This document shows positions 20,313-31,145 of a DNA stretch of 64,000 nt, one piece after another. The translations under genes and the position numbers were made by a program. Numbering within the stretch: position 1 is the stretch's first letter; every line of letters begins with the position of its first letter. Source of the DNA: Acidiferrobacteraceae bacterium (GTDB lineage: Bacteria > Pseudomonadota > Gammaproteobacteria > Arenicellales > UBA868); assembly GCA_002721105.1 (NCBI GenBank), contig PBJL01000033.1, positions 53,831-117,830 of the forward strand, read 5' to 3'. Below the pieces are notes generated by a model. It did not search any database and was not told the origin of the DNA. It was given only the letters and a program-made list of their open reading frames with translations.

Positions 20313-20783
20313 ATGAATATAAACGCGACCCTTATTGGACAAAGCATTGCTTTCGCGGTGTTTGTGTGGTTTTGTATGAAGTTTGTATGGCCCCCAATTA
20401 TTGGAGCGCTCAATGAGAGGAAGGCTCGTATTGCAGACGGCTTGGCCGCAGCAGACGAGGGGCGAAAGGAAAAAGCACAAGCGGAGGAAAACGCGACTAA
20501 GGTAATTGAAGAGGCAAAGGGCCAAGCTCAAGAAATTATTCGTAGAGCAGAGCGGCGCGAAACAGAAATGATTGAAGAGGCCAAGACTACGGCGCGCGCA
20601 GAGGGTGAGAGGATTCTGGTAGCGGCGCGTGGCGAAATTGACAAGGAGACAAATCATGCTCGTGAAGAGCTGCGCCAACAGGTGGCAGGTTTGGCGGTGG
20701 CAGGCGCAAGCCAGATTCTCGAGCGTGAGGTTGATGCTAGCGCCCACTCCAAGATGCTAGATGACTTAGCCAAAGGACTATAG
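20313..20783 (+). CDS. atpF: ATP synthase subunit b
   Basis: Subunit b is the peripheral stalk that holds F1 against Fo. The 156-residue product starts [20 protein letters not shown], with one membrane helix (about 5-25). A long charged helix follows, rich in Glu, Lys and Ala, that dimerises along the enzyme, including [20 protein letters not shown]. Length matches E. coli (156) exactly. It lies 33 bp after atpE and 2 bp before atpH. Only one b gene is present, so the stalk is a homodimer. Confidence 0.97.
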   Translation: MNINATLIGQSIAFAVFVWFCMKFVWPPIIGALNERKARIADGLAAADEGRKEKAQAEENATKVIEEAKGQAQEIIRRAERRETEMIEEAKTTARAEGERILVAARGEIDKETNHAREELRQQVAGLAVAGASQILEREVDASAHSKMLDDLAKGL

Positions 20784-20785
20784 AT

Positions 20786-21331
20786 TTGGCAGAGAACGCT
20801 AACATTGCTCGACCTTACGCACAGGCAATATTTGAGTTGGCTAATGCAGCCGGCAAGCTCAGCCAATGGTCTAACTCGCTTCTTTTAATGGCAACGGTTT
20901 CCGCTAATCGTGACATGAAGGCACTATGTATTAACCCAAAGATCTCAAAAAAGGATCTTGGTAAGATTCTGCTTGAGGTATGTGGCGGTCAGGTTGATGT
21001 TGAGGCAGCAAATCTCGTCCGGCTACTAGCGCAGAATCGGCGGTTGCTTGTTTTGCCTGAAATAGCACACCAGTATGAAGAATTAAAAGCAGAGGCTGAA
21101 CGAACTGTGCGAGCAGAGCTAGAGTCGGCTTTGCCTGTTTCTGATCAAGAGCAGCAGCGTATTTCCAAAGCCCTGAAGCAGCGCCTAGGCCGCAATGTAG
21201 AGCTTGTGTGTAGAATCAATAAAAAGCTTGTCGGAGGGGCGGTAATTCGTGCCGGTGATCTAGTTATTGACGGCTCTGTTCAAGCCCGGCTAAACAAGCT
21301 CGCTGCGATAATAGGGGCAAGCCCCCCTTAA
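20786..21331 (+). CDS. atpH: ATP synthase subunit delta
   Basis: Subunit delta joins the b stalk to the top of the alpha3-beta3 head. The 181-residue product starts ENANIARPYAQAIFELA, the family N-terminus, and has the C-terminal VCRINKKLVGGAVIRAGDLVIDGS block. The start is TTG 20786, just 2 bp after the atpF stop. No better start codon lies close by, and the conserved region begins within a few residues, so TTG is convincing. Length is typical (177 in E. coli). Confidence 0.96.
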   Translation: MAENANIARPYAQAIFELANAAGKLSQWSNSLLLMATVSANRDMKALCINPKISKKDLGKILLEVCGGQVDVEAANLVRLLAQNRRLLVLPEIAHQYEELKAEAERTVRAELESALPVSDQEQQRISKALKQRLGRNVELVCRINKKLVGGAVIRAGDLVIDGSVQARLNKLAAIIGASPP

Positions 21332-21358
21332 ACCCCGTAATTAAAAGGAATAAGACAT

Positions 21359-22906
21359 ATGGCTATGCAGTTAAACCCATCTGAGATTAGCGAACTGATC
21401 AAAGAAAGAATCAAAGATTTTGATGCAAGCACAGAGGCTCGCACTGAAGGGACCGTAGTTAGCCTAACGGATGGGATCTCGAGAGTCCATGGCCTTGCAG
21501 ACGCTATGCAGGGTGAGATGTTGGAATTTCCGGGAGACACGTTTGGGTTAGCATTAAACTTAGAACAAGATTCTGTGGGCGCAGTTGTGCTTGGTGATTA
21601 TCAACATATAGTCGAGGGGGATACGGTTAAATGCACCGGACGAATTTTAGAGGTTCCAGTGGGAGATGGCCTTTTAGGTCGAGTGGTAGATGCGCTAGGA
21701 AACCCCATAGATGGCAAAGGCGCTGTAAAAACGGATGGGACATCTCCTATTGAAAAAGTGGCGCCAGGAGTAATCAGCCGCCAATCTGTATCGGAGCCAG
21801 TGCAAACCGGCCTCAAGTCAATCGACTCAATGGTTCCGATCGGCCGAGGCCAACGTGAATTGATAATTGGGGACAGGCAAACAGGGAAGACGGCAGTTGC
21901 AATTGACACCATCATAAATCAAAAAGACACAGGAATAAAATGTATTTATGTTGCTATCGGCCAAAAAGCATCATCGGTTGCGACTGTGGTTGCTAAATTA
22001 GAGGAGCATGGTGCTATGGAGCACACCATTGTTGTTGCAGCCTCAGCATCGGAATCAGCCGCAATGCAATACATAGCTCCATACTCAGGCTGCAGTATGG
22101 GAGAATATTTTCGCGATAAAGGCGAAGACGCGTTGATTATTTACGATGATTTGACCAAACAGGCGTGGGCCTATCGCCAAGTTAGCCTTTTACTGCGGAG
22201 GCCGCCGGGTCGAGAGGCTTACCCTGGAGACGTTTTCTATTTGCATTCGCGACTCTTGGAGCGGGCTGCCAGAATTAACGCTGATGAGGTTGAAAGACTT
22301 ACGGGCGGAAAAGTAACCGGCAAAACGGGGTCTTTGACCGCGCTACCTATTATTGAAACACAGGCCGGAGACGTTTCAGCCTTTGTTCCTACAAATGTGA
22401 TTTCTATTACAGACGGGCAAATTTTTTTAGAGACAGACCTGTTTAACGCCGGAATACGGCCAGCTATTAATGCAGGACTGTCTGTGTCGCGTGTGGGCGG
22501 CGCTGCCCAGACCAACCTAATAAAAAAATTGGGTGGCGGCATTCGTTTGGCACTAGCCCAATTCCGAGAACTTGCTGCTTTTTCACAATTTGCATCTGAT
22601 CTCGATGAGGCCACAAGAAAGCAGTTGGAGCGTGGCGAACGCAGCACAGAAGTGATGAAGCAAAAACAATATGCTCCAATGTCGGTTGGCGCGATGGCGG
22701 TTAGTTTGTTTGCGACCAATGAAGGCTACCTTGATGACGTGGAAGCTAACAAAACGGTGGATTTTGAGGAAGCACTTCAAGGCTATGTTAAGGCCCAGCA
22801 TGGCCAGCTTCTTGATGAGCTAAATCAAAAAAAGTCTTACGATGAAGACGTCGCAGCTAAGTTGCATGAGGCACTAAAAGATTTTAAAGAGAACGGCGCT
22901 TGGTAA
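21359..22906 (+). CDS. atpA: ATP synthase subunit alpha
   Basis: Subunit alpha forms the non-catalytic nucleotide sites of the F1 head. The 515-residue protein starts [16 protein letters not shown] and has the beta-barrel N-terminus, Walker [12 protein letters not shown] (about residues 169-179), the block [13 protein letters not shown] and [20 protein letters not shown], and the C-terminal helical bundle. Length equals typical gammaproteobacterial AtpA (513). A short 27-bp gap with AAAAGGAATAAG precedes it, giving a reasonable ribosome site. Confidence 0.98.
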   Translation: MAMQLNPSEISELIKERIKDFDASTEARTEGTVVSLTDGISRVHGLADAMQGEMLEFPGDTFGLALNLEQDSVGAVVLGDYQHIVEGDTVKCTGRILEVPVGDGLLGRVVDALGNPIDGKGAVKTDGTSPIEKVAPGVISRQSVSEPVQTGLKSIDSMVPIGRGQRELIIGDRQTGKTAVAIDTIINQKDTGIKCIYVAIGQKASSVATVVAKLEEHGAMEHTIVVAASASESAAMQYIAPYSGCSMGEYFRDKGEDALIIYDDLTKQAWAYRQVSLLLRRPPGREAYPGDVFYLHSRLLERAARINADEVERLTGGKVTGKTGSLTALPIIETQAGDVSAFVPTNVISITDGQIFLETDLFNAGIRPAINAGLSVSRVGGAAQTNLIKKLGGGIRLALAQFRELAAFSQFASDLDEATRKQLERGERSTEVMKQKQYAPMSVGAMAVSLFATNEGYLDDVEANKTVDFEEALQGYVKAQHGQLLDELNQKKSYDEDVAAKLHEALKDFKENGAW

Positions 22907-22945
22907 GGGCCGTACGGCCACCAATTTAGAGACAAGGAACCCCCC

Positions 22946-23809
22946 ATGGCTGTTGGAAAGGAAATTCGAACAAAGATCAAGAGTATTCAAAACACTCAGA
23001 AGATCACCAAAGCAATGGAGATGGTCGCAGCGAGCAAGATGCGTCGAGCGCAAGAAAGAATGCGCCAGGCCCGACCTTACGCCGAAAAGATGCGGAGTGT
23101 GGTCGCCCATCTTTCGCAAGCCAGTTTGGAATATAAGCACAGTTTTACCAAGTCTCGAGACGTAAAGCGCGTTGGCTTTATTATCGTTTCAACCGACCGA
23201 GGGCTGTGTGGCGGATTAAACATTAATCTTTTTCGGGAAGCTGTTAACGCCCTGTCTGAATGGCAATCAGAAAACGTCGAGATCGATGTGGCAGCAATTG
23301 GCAACAAGGGCCTTAGCTTTTTCAAAAGGATCGGCGCGAATATAGTTTCAGAGGCCACTAAGCTCGGTGACGCCCCCCAACTTACAGACTTAATTGGGGC
23401 AATGAAAGTCATGCTAGATGCTTACTCGGAGGGCCGTATCGACAAACTATATGTTGTTCATAACCAATTTGTGTCAGCTATGTCACAAGTGCCAAGTGTT
23501 GAGCAGCTTTTGCCAATACATGCGGACCAACCAGATGAGAAGCTCCCCCAGCATTGGGATTATTTGTATGAGCCCGATGCCCATGAAGTAGTCGACGCCT
23601 TGATGACGCGATATATCGAATCTCTGATTTACCAAAGCGTCACCGAAAATATCGCTTGTGAGATGGCGGCCCGCATGGTGGCCATGAAATCTGCATCAGA
23701 TAATGCTGGTACGTTAATTGACGAACTCCAACTCGTTTACAACAAAGCCAGGCAGGCTGCGATCACTCAAGAAATTGCAGAAATAGTGGGGGGCGCAGCG
23801 GCTGTATAG
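22946..23809 (+). CDS. atpG: ATP synthase subunit gamma
   Basis: Subunit gamma is the central shaft that turns inside the alpha3-beta3 head and couples proton flow to ATP synthesis. The 287-residue product shows the N-terminal coiled-coil helix ([36 protein letters not shown]), the Rossmann-like middle with [11 protein letters not shown], and the C-terminal helix [19 protein letters not shown] followed by [20 protein letters not shown]. The start ATG 22946 is preceded by an AAGGAACC ribosome site. Length matches E. coli (287). Confidence 0.98.
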   Translation: MAVGKEIRTKIKSIQNTQKITKAMEMVAASKMRRAQERMRQARPYAEKMRSVVAHLSQASLEYKHSFTKSRDVKRVGFIIVSTDRGLCGGLNINLFREAVNALSEWQSENVEIDVAAIGNKGLSFFKRIGANIVSEATKLGDAPQLTDLIGAMKVMLDAYSEGRIDKLYVVHNQFVSAMSQVPSVEQLLPIHADQPDEKLPQHWDYLYEPDAHEVVDALMTRYIESLIYQSVTENIACEMAARMVAMKSASDNAGTLIDELQLVYNKARQAAITQEIAEIVGGAAAV

Positions 23810-23848
23810 CCCGCCCTAAAACAAAGTCGCGTAATTAAGAGGAATTAA

Positions 23849-25231
<1,383 letters not shown>

Positions 25232-25243
25232 AGCCGAAAGCTA

Positions 25244-25666
25244 ATGAGCAAAACGATTCAGATCGACATTGTTAGTGCCGAAGAGGAAATTTGGTCCGGC
25301 CAGGGAACCATGATTTTTGCACCGGCAGAGATGGGGGAGATGGGCATAGCCCCAGAGCACGCACCACTGCTTACTAGGCTTAAGCCGGGAGAGGTCAGGG
25401 TTCAGCAAGAATCTGGCGAAGAACAGTTTTTCTATGTTTCTGGTGGTATGCTTGAAGTGCAAGGCCACGTAGTAACCATCCTGTCCGACACAGCGCTTAG
25501 AGCTGCGGATCTTGACGAAGCCGCCGCCTTGGAGGCACAGCGACGGGCTGAGCAAGCCCTATCAGATCAATCTAGCGAACTCGAATTAGCTAAGGCCAAG
25601 GCCGAACTAATCCAAGCGGCCGCTCAGATAAGGGCGATTCAGAAATTACGGTCGAAAAGGGGCTGA
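25244..25666 (+). CDS. atpC: ATP synthase subunit epsilon
   Basis: Subunit epsilon binds the foot of gamma and can inhibit ATP hydrolysis through its C-terminal helices. The 140-residue product shows the N-terminal beta-sandwich (QIDIVSAEEEIWSG, EMGEMGIAPEHAPLLTRLKPG, FYVSGGMLEVQGHVVTILSD) and a two-helix C-terminus rich in Ala, Glu and Gln. It is the last gene of the operon, 12 bp after atpD. A short imperfect hairpin follows at about 25667-25690 but without a T run, so I do not call a terminator. Confidence 0.96.
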   Translation: MSKTIQIDIVSAEEEIWSGQGTMIFAPAEMGEMGIAPEHAPLLTRLKPGEVRVQQESGEEQFFYVSGGMLEVQGHVVTILSDTALRAADLDEAAALEAQRRAEQALSDQSSELELAKAKAELIQAAAQIRAIQKLRSKRG

Positions 25667-25843
25667 TAGCGCTCGCCGGTAGCGAACTTTGAATCGTAAG
25701 GCGCTTTAAAAAAGCAATAAATCCGTCTTAAATTCATATCTCAAGCCGGCTTGGAGCTCACAAAATGACTAACGCGCAGGATGCAAGCCCTTTTAACCCC
25801 CAGGATCAAGCGCGAAATCCCTAGTTGGCGTACTATTCTGCAA

Positions 25844-27220
25844 ATGAAAAATAAAACGGAAGTGATTGTTCTTGCTGCCGGAAAAGGCAGGAGGATGCAT
25901 TCGGACACGCCTAAGGTGCTACAAAAAGTGGGTGGCCGGCCACTACTTCAACATGTGCTAGACAGTGTGCGAGCTATCAAGCCAGTGAAAATTCATGTGG
26001 TTTACGGCTTCGGCGGACAACAGGTGCGAGAGGCAATGTCTGGTCAGGAGCTCAATTGGGTTGAACAGGAATCCCAGCTAGGAACGGGTGATGCGGTGGC
26101 AAAGGCGATCCCATTTGTTGATGACAAATCAAACGTGCTCGTACTGTACGGAGACGTTCCACTCATCCGTTCGGAAACTTTAATTCGGTTGGTTGAAATG
26201 ACACATTCTGAACGCCTAGCGCTATTAACCGCTGTGGCCACAGATGCCTCGGGATATGGTCGGATTGTAAGAGACGCGAACGGAAGATTAGAGCGAATTG
26301 TAGAAGATCTTGACGCTAGCGAAGAAGAAAAAATGATTCGCGAGATCAATGTTGGCCTAATTGCTGCACCGGCTAGCTTGTTAGAAAGTTGGCTTGGTCG
26401 CCTTGACGACAATTCAAACGCCCAGGGCGAACGCTACTTAACAGATGTGGTCGAGTTTGCAGCCGCGTCTTCACCGCCGGCGGTTACGTGCCCAACTACC
26501 GACCTAGATGAGGCAGCCGGCATTAACAGCCGAACTGAATTGGCAAAGGCAGAACGAATTTTTCAAAGGCGGCAGGCCATTGATTTGATGGCTAATGGGC
26601 TGACGCTACATGATCCTGCTCGATTTGATTTGCGCGGGACTTTGTTCGTGGGTGAGAACAGCGTTATTGATATCAATGTCATCATAGAGGGCGAAGTGCG
26701 GTTCGGTAATCGAGTCAAGGTGGGCCCTAACTGTGTCATTCGCGATAGCATTATTGGTGACGACGTTATTATAGAAGCGAACTGTGTGATTGACGGCGCT
26801 AGGATCGAAGAAGGCTGTAATGTCGGACCGTTTGCACGAGTCCGCCCGGATACTGAACTGGCACCAAGATCAAAGCTAGGTAATTTTGTGGAAATAAAAA
26901 AAACTCGACTGGGCCCTGGAACTAAAGTAAATCATCTCGCATATTTGGGCGACACCACTGTTGGTAAAGAGGTGAATGTCGGGGCGGGTGTAATTACATG
27001 TAACTATGATGGTGTCAATAAACATCGTACTATAATAGAGGATGGGGCCTTTATTGGGTCTGATAGCCAGTTAGTCGCGCCTGTTACCGTCGGCAAAGAT
27101 GCCACAATTGGTGCTGGTTCAACCATTCGCAATGATGCTCCCCCCGGTAAATTAACAATAACTCGCGCTAGGGCTAAAACATTACAAAACTGGCGACGAC
27201 CGAAAAAAAGGAGCACGTAG
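25844..27220 (+). CDS. glmU: bifunctional GlcNAc-1-P uridyltransferase / GlcN-1-P acetyltransferase
   Basis: GlmU makes UDP-GlcNAc, the precursor of peptidoglycan and lipid A, by acetylating glucosamine-1-phosphate and then transferring UMP. The N-terminal pyrophosphorylase domain (about 1-230) shows VIVLAAGKGRRM, a variant of the usual GTRM, then DTPKVLQ and VLYGDVPLI. The C-terminal left-handed beta helix (about 250-458) shows hexapeptide repeats and GPFARVRPDTEL, KLGNFVEIKK, NHLAYLGD, GAGVITCNYDG and GSDSQLVAPVTVG. I place the start at ATG 25844 (458 residues; E. coli has 456). An ATG at 25781 is in frame but its 21 extra residues do not fit the family. glmS follows 55 bp later. Confidence 0.96.
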   Translation: MKNKTEVIVLAAGKGRRMHSDTPKVLQKVGGRPLLQHVLDSVRAIKPVKIHVVYGFGGQQVREAMSGQELNWVEQESQLGTGDAVAKAIPFVDDKSNVLVLYGDVPLIRSETLIRLVEMTHSERLALLTAVATDASGYGRIVRDANGRLERIVEDLDASEEEKMIREINVGLIAAPASLLESWLGRLDDNSNAQGERYLTDVVEFAAASSPPAVTCPTTDLDEAAGINSRTELAKAERIFQRRQAIDLMANGLTLHDPARFDLRGTLFVGENSVIDINVIIEGEVRFGNRVKVGPNCVIRDSIIGDDVIIEANCVIDGARIEEGCNVGPFARVRPDTELAPRSKLGNFVEIKKTRLGPGTKVNHLAYLGDTTVGKEVNVGAGVITCNYDGVNKHRTIIEDGAFIGSDSQLVAPVTVGKDATIGAGSTIRNDAPPGKLTITRARAKTLQNWRRPKKRST

Positions 27221-27275
27221 GCCTCATAGTGCTGAAGCTATAGACACGATGCTTAATCAATAGGTAGCGCAAACC

Positions 27276-29141
27276 ATGTGCGGAATTGTTGGGGCTGTTT
27301 CAAAAGAAAATATCGCTCCTTATCTGGTTGACGGGTTGAGGCGGCTAGAATATCGAGGTTATGATTCTGCCGGCGTAGCCGTTGTGGAAGATGGAGGTGG
27401 ACTAAAACGTTCGCGGGCGGTTGGTCGCGTTAAGGCGCTCGAGGAAGTTTTAGCTGAACGGCCTTTGTCCGGGAAAGTCGGGCTAGGACATACCCGTTGG
27501 GCAACACATGGTGGCGTTACTGAGCCTAATGCACACCCACATATTTGCCAAAACACGCTTGCTTTGGTATGCAACGGAATTGTCGAGAACCATGCAACCC
27601 TAAGACGCTCTCAGCATGAGGCCGGCCTATCTTTCACCTCGGAAACTGATACAGAGGTTGTTGTGCATCAGGTATATCTTCATTTATCAGGCGGCCTTGA
27701 CTTGCTGCAAGCCGTGCAAAAGACCCTAGGAGAACTCGAGGGTAGTTTTGCATTTGTGGTCATGCACAGCAGTGAGCCGAATCGTTTGGTGGTCGCACGA
27801 CAGGGGCCACCCCTGTTGGTGGGGGTAGGTGATGACGCGTTTTTTGTAGCTTCTGATATTTCAGCGCTCCTGCCAGTCACTCGTACATATCAAGTGCTCG
27901 AGAACGGCGACGTAGCTGATCTGAGAGAAGACGGATGCACGATCATTAATCATGAAGGAAATGAAGTGGAAAGACCAACCCTTCACAGCCATCAAAGCGG
28001 TGATGCGGCAGAGTTAGGTGAGTTCCGGCACTTCATGCAGAAAGAAATACATGAACAGCCACGCGCAGTTGCGGATACACTTGAAGGCCGAATTAGTGGT
28101 GATCGCGTGCTTGAAGACGCCTTTGGTCACAAGGCAGCCAAACTTTTCAGCGAAACTCAGCGCGTTCAAATAATTGCGTGTGGCACTAGTTATCACGCCG
28201 GACTAGTAGCTAAGAACTGGCTAGAGTACGTGGGGGTTCCCTGTGATGTTGAGATCGCAAGCGAGTACCGTTACCGTCGCCACCCGAAAAGAAGCGGTAC
28301 GTTGGCCGTAACTATCTCTCAGTCAGGCGAGACCGCTGACACCTTGGCGGCTCTTCAAGAAGCTAAGCACCAGAATATTTTAGGGTCCATGGTGATTTGT
28401 AATGTTCCCGAATCCTCGTTGGTTCGCGAGTCAGACCTAAGATTTATGACGCATGCAGGGCCTGAGGTGGGCGTTGCTTCAACGAAAACATTTACCACAG
28501 CGATGACTGGCTTAATGCTTCTTGCGTTGGCTCTCTCGCGAAAATATGGGTTTGATCGGGGGTTTGAGGCCCATATTGTTAAACAGTTGCGCGCCCTACC
28601 CTCTGCGTTAGAAGACGTGTTGGCAATGGAGCCCCGGATTGCTGAAGTGTCTCGCCAGTTCGGTGACAAACAGCACGCACTTTTTTTGGGCAGAGGCGCA
28701 CACTATCCAATAGCATTGGAGGGCGCGTTGAAACTAAAGGAGATTTCTTACGTGCATGCAGAAGCCTATCCGGCTGGTGAACTGAAGCACGGCCCATTGG
28801 CGCTTGTGGATGAAGATATGCCAGTCGTGGTTGTGGCGCCCAATGATCAATTGTTGGAAAAGTTGAAATCGAATATGGAAGAAGTGCGTGCTCGCGGAGG
28901 GCGGCTCTATGTCTTTTCAGGCCCAGGAACGGAGTTTGAGCCTCAGGACGGGGTAGAGATCATTCGGATAACCCAACCAAACGATCTAAATGGCAGTATC
29001 AGCAATCGAGCAGTTGACAGCGCTATAGCACCGATTCTATATACTGTGCCACTGCAACTTTTGGCCTATCACGTTGCTTTGATCAAGGGCACCGATGTCG
29101 ATAAACCTCGAAATCTAGCAAAATCGGTGACCGTGGAATAG
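27276..29141 (+). CDS. glmS: glutamine--fructose-6-phosphate aminotransferase (isomerizing)
   Basis: GlmS makes glucosamine-6-phosphate from fructose-6-phosphate and glutamine, the first step toward UDP-GlcNAc. The 621-residue enzyme starts with the processed MCGIVGAVS, exposing the nucleophile Cys2. It has the class II glutaminase domain (YRGYDSAGVAV, GHTRWATHG, CNGIVEN) to about 240, followed by two SIS domains with GTSYHAGLVAKNWLE, SQSGETADTLAALQ and GRGAHYPIALEGALKLKE. The C-terminus ends DKPRNLAKSVTVE as in the family. It is about 12 residues longer than the E. coli enzyme. No glmS-type regulatory leader can be recognised in the 55 bp before it. Confidence 0.97.
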   Translation: MCGIVGAVSKENIAPYLVDGLRRLEYRGYDSAGVAVVEDGGGLKRSRAVGRVKALEEVLAERPLSGKVGLGHTRWATHGGVTEPNAHPHICQNTLALVCNGIVENHATLRRSQHEAGLSFTSETDTEVVVHQVYLHLSGGLDLLQAVQKTLGELEGSFAFVVMHSSEPNRLVVARQGPPLLVGVGDDAFFVASDISALLPVTRTYQVLENGDVADLREDGCTIINHEGNEVERPTLHSHQSGDAAELGEFRHFMQKEIHEQPRAVADTLEGRISGDRVLEDAFGHKAAKLFSETQRVQIIACGTSYHAGLVAKNWLEYVGVPCDVEIASEYRYRRHPKRSGTLAVTISQSGETADTLAALQEAKHQNILGSMVICNVPESSLVRESDLRFMTHAGPEVGVASTKTFTTAMTGLMLLALALSRKYGFDRGFEAHIVKQLRALPSALEDVLAMEPRIAEVSRQFGDKQHALFLGRGAHYPIALEGALKLKEISYVHAEAYPAGELKHGPLALVDEDMPVVVVAPNDQLLEKLKSNMEEVRARGGRLYVFSGPGTEFEPQDGVEIIRITQPNDLNGSISNRAVDSAIAPILYTVPLQLLAYHVALIKGTDVDKPRNLAKSVTVE

Positions 29142-29299
29142 ATTTGCTCGGTAGCAAGAAACCTACCAATCCTAACACTACTGACGTATTTTTTTACCTT
29201 CACAGTTACTTGTCGTTTCTCCAATCTCTGGGTTGTACACTAGCCAAGTGTCAACAGTAACTTTCATGAACGAATAATTGTTGTTGGGAAATAATTCTT
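29142..29299. other. intergenic spacer at the composition boundary
   Basis: This 158-bp stretch lies between the ends of two convergent genes. It contains a T-rich run near 29186-29196 and no clear GC-rich hairpin, tRNA or transposon end. Base composition changes close to here, from about 52-60% GC in hand-counted samples to the left to mostly 35-47% to the right. Confidence 0.5.
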
Positions 29300-30070
29300 T
29301 TAGTATTTTTGTACTAATTCATCATTTGCCAATAGTTGCTCTACTTTTAGTACGTCATCAGGGCAATCAATTGAATAGCTCGGGCGGTATTTACATTGAG
29401 CGATGTACTGATGATAGCCATGATCGAGAAGACGATTTGAGTCGCAGTTTTCGGTTTTCTCAAGGTGCGAAGGCGCCAACTCAGTGAACAGTCGGAGAAA
29501 TTTGAGGCGGAAGCCAAAAATGCCGAAGATGCGTTTTGCGCCAAGAGCTAAAGTAAATTCTCCAGGCTCGCAAAAAGGTAGCGGAGCACGCGACGTATAG
29601 AGCACCCGCCCCTCATGGTCGTGGATGATCTTCAGTATGTTGGGATCTCGGTATTGAGACTCCTCAATAATATCTATCGCAACAATCGTCCCCCCAGTAT
29701 GATTTTGTTTGAGCAATGGTTGGACCGCTGCCTCAATCATTTCCGGGTGCAACATGGGTTCATCACCCTGTACATTCAAGACGATATCGTTTTCATCTAG
29801 ATCAAGACCACAGTTTTCCGCCGCTTCGGCTACTCGATCAAGAGCTCGAACATGTGTATTTGATGTCCAGATGATTGGATATCCCTTGGATTTTCCAAAT
29901 TCCTCAATTTCTTTGTCACAAGTAGCTAGGAAAAGACCATCCCAACTAGGGAAAAGGCGAGCGCGTTCGAAACAGTGTTCTATTAACGGGCGCCCATTAA
30001 TTGGTGCCAGAGGCTTACCTGGAAACCGACTTGCAGCCATGCGGGCCGGCACTATGCCTATAATTTTCAT
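29300..30070 (-). CDS. KdsB-like CMP-sugar synthetase (cytidylyltransferase)
   Basis: KdsB transfers CMP to Kdo before its use in lipid A-core synthesis. This 256-residue protein has the same fold and motifs: IGIVPARMAASRFPGKPLAPI at the nucleotide site, VLNVQGDEPMLHPEMI with the catalytic acidic residues, and VLYTSRAPLPF. Other parts differ from housekeeping KdsB. The substrate-side block reads THVRALDRVAEAA where E. coli KdsB has a QSGTERLAE pattern, and the C-terminal helix block SPLEHIEMLEQLR is replaced by SHLEKTENCDSNRLL. Its place at the end of a sugar-modification cassette suggests it activates Kdo or a related acidic sugar made by the neighbouring oxidoreductases. It could still be the only kdsB of the genome. 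Confidence 0.78.
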   Translation of the reverse strand: MKIIGIVPARMAASRFPGKPLAPINGRPLIEHCFERARLFPSWDGLFLATCDKEIEEFGKSKGYPIIWTSNTHVRALDRVAEAAENCGLDLDENDIVLNVQGDEPMLHPEMIEAAVQPLLKQNHTGGTIVAIDIIEESQYRDPNILKIIHDHEGRVLYTSRAPLPFCEPGEFTLALGAKRIFGIFGFRLKFLRLFTELAPSHLEKTENCDSNRLLDHGYHQYIAQCKYRPSYSIDCPDDVLKVEQLLANDELVQKY

Positions 30071-30135
30071 TCTTTAGATTTGTTCCTTAACTTCTAGGAG
30101 GCTAGAATTTTGTCAGAAAGATCATAGAGCTCTCG

Positions 30136-31145
30136 CTATTTGGAATCCGCGCAGTAAATCTTGTACACGAGCTGCATCGTACATAGAGCTTCATTCGAAG
30201 AGCCATTAACAATTTCCCTGTGATGGAGACTACAGCATCTGCAAACTCATCGATTTCACGGGCCCACGAAGGGTCAGTAGTGTAGCGCTGAGCGATTTCC
30301 ATCGGAATGCCATCCCCTTGATCAGACTTATGCACTGTGGTGATCGTTTCTGCGCCATAACTCCTTGTTTCTGTTAGAAGTCCAGATAGGATAATGGAAC
30401 CCTCCTCCAAAGCAATTTCTAGTCTAAAACGGTGCTGCCACTATGTCGCTGAAGAATGAAGCATGGCAACAACACCATCTTTGTTGCGCATAATAGCATA
30501 TGCATTATCTTCAACATCCTTGACCCCCAACGCTTATTGGAAATAAAGCTCAAAACTTCGCTAAATTCACCGGAGAATAATCGCATTAGATCCACCATAT
30601 GGATCCCCCGATCAAGGAGGATTCCGCCGCCTGCAAATTTGCGCTCGGTTCTCCACTCAGAAGTAAAATTAATGATCGATGACTTACCATACACACCACG
30701 CATATTTAGAATTTTTCCAAGAGATCCGTCGCGGATCATTTTGATCGCCTCAACAATAGAATCATGGCAGCGGTGATTGAACCCATACTTGAGTTTTAAA
30801 CTGGGGTGATATTTCTCACATTCGATCACTCGGCTTATATCATTTAAGTCTTAGCCCGGTGGTTTTTCACAGAATACGTGGAGTTCTTTGTTTAACCCGG
30901 CGATAGTTGCATCGGCGGCTATATCGTTAATTAGACAGACGAAAAGAACGTCTAAATTTTTTTGTAGGAGATTTTCGTAACTTGAAAAGCATTTTACTTT
31001 ATCATCGAAGGTCCCTTGACCATCAAAAGTTCTATCAGATACTCCAACTGTATGGAGGGATGGATGGAGATCGATGAAGTGTCTCCTTAGTTTTCCAACA
31101 ACACCATACCTAGCGAATCCAACACGCAGGGAATTTCCATTATTT
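30136..31145 (-). pseudogene. decayed Gfo/Idh/MocA family oxidoreductase
   Basis: Reading the minus strand in shifting frames recovers an almost full-length NAD(P)-dependent sugar oxidoreductase, broken by at least five lesions. An ATG just after the upstream gene leads within a few codons to a frameshift (near 31130). The Rossmann part then reads LRVGFARYGVVGKLRRH, down to FCEKPPG, which stops at a TAA (about 30854) where the family has Lys (EKP-type motif). The frame continues through YGFNHRCHDSIVEA and GGGILLDRGIHMVDLM. A frameshift near 30525 is followed by a TAG in place of Gln near 30434. A last frameshift near 30225 precedes HREIVNGSSNEALCT and the natural stop at 30136. It directly follows an intact paralogue, so the cassette once had two such enzymes. 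Confidence 0.85.

Noticed and set aside
20295..20747. A 150-codon minus-strand frame antisense to atpF
   Set aside because: Cys- and Leu-rich shadow of the charged helix coding sequence of subunit b; no conserved features.
30102..30829. Two separate small genes on the minus strand
   Set aside because: Together with further blocks in other frames they read as one broken Gfo/Idh/MocA gene, so they are listed as a pseudogene.
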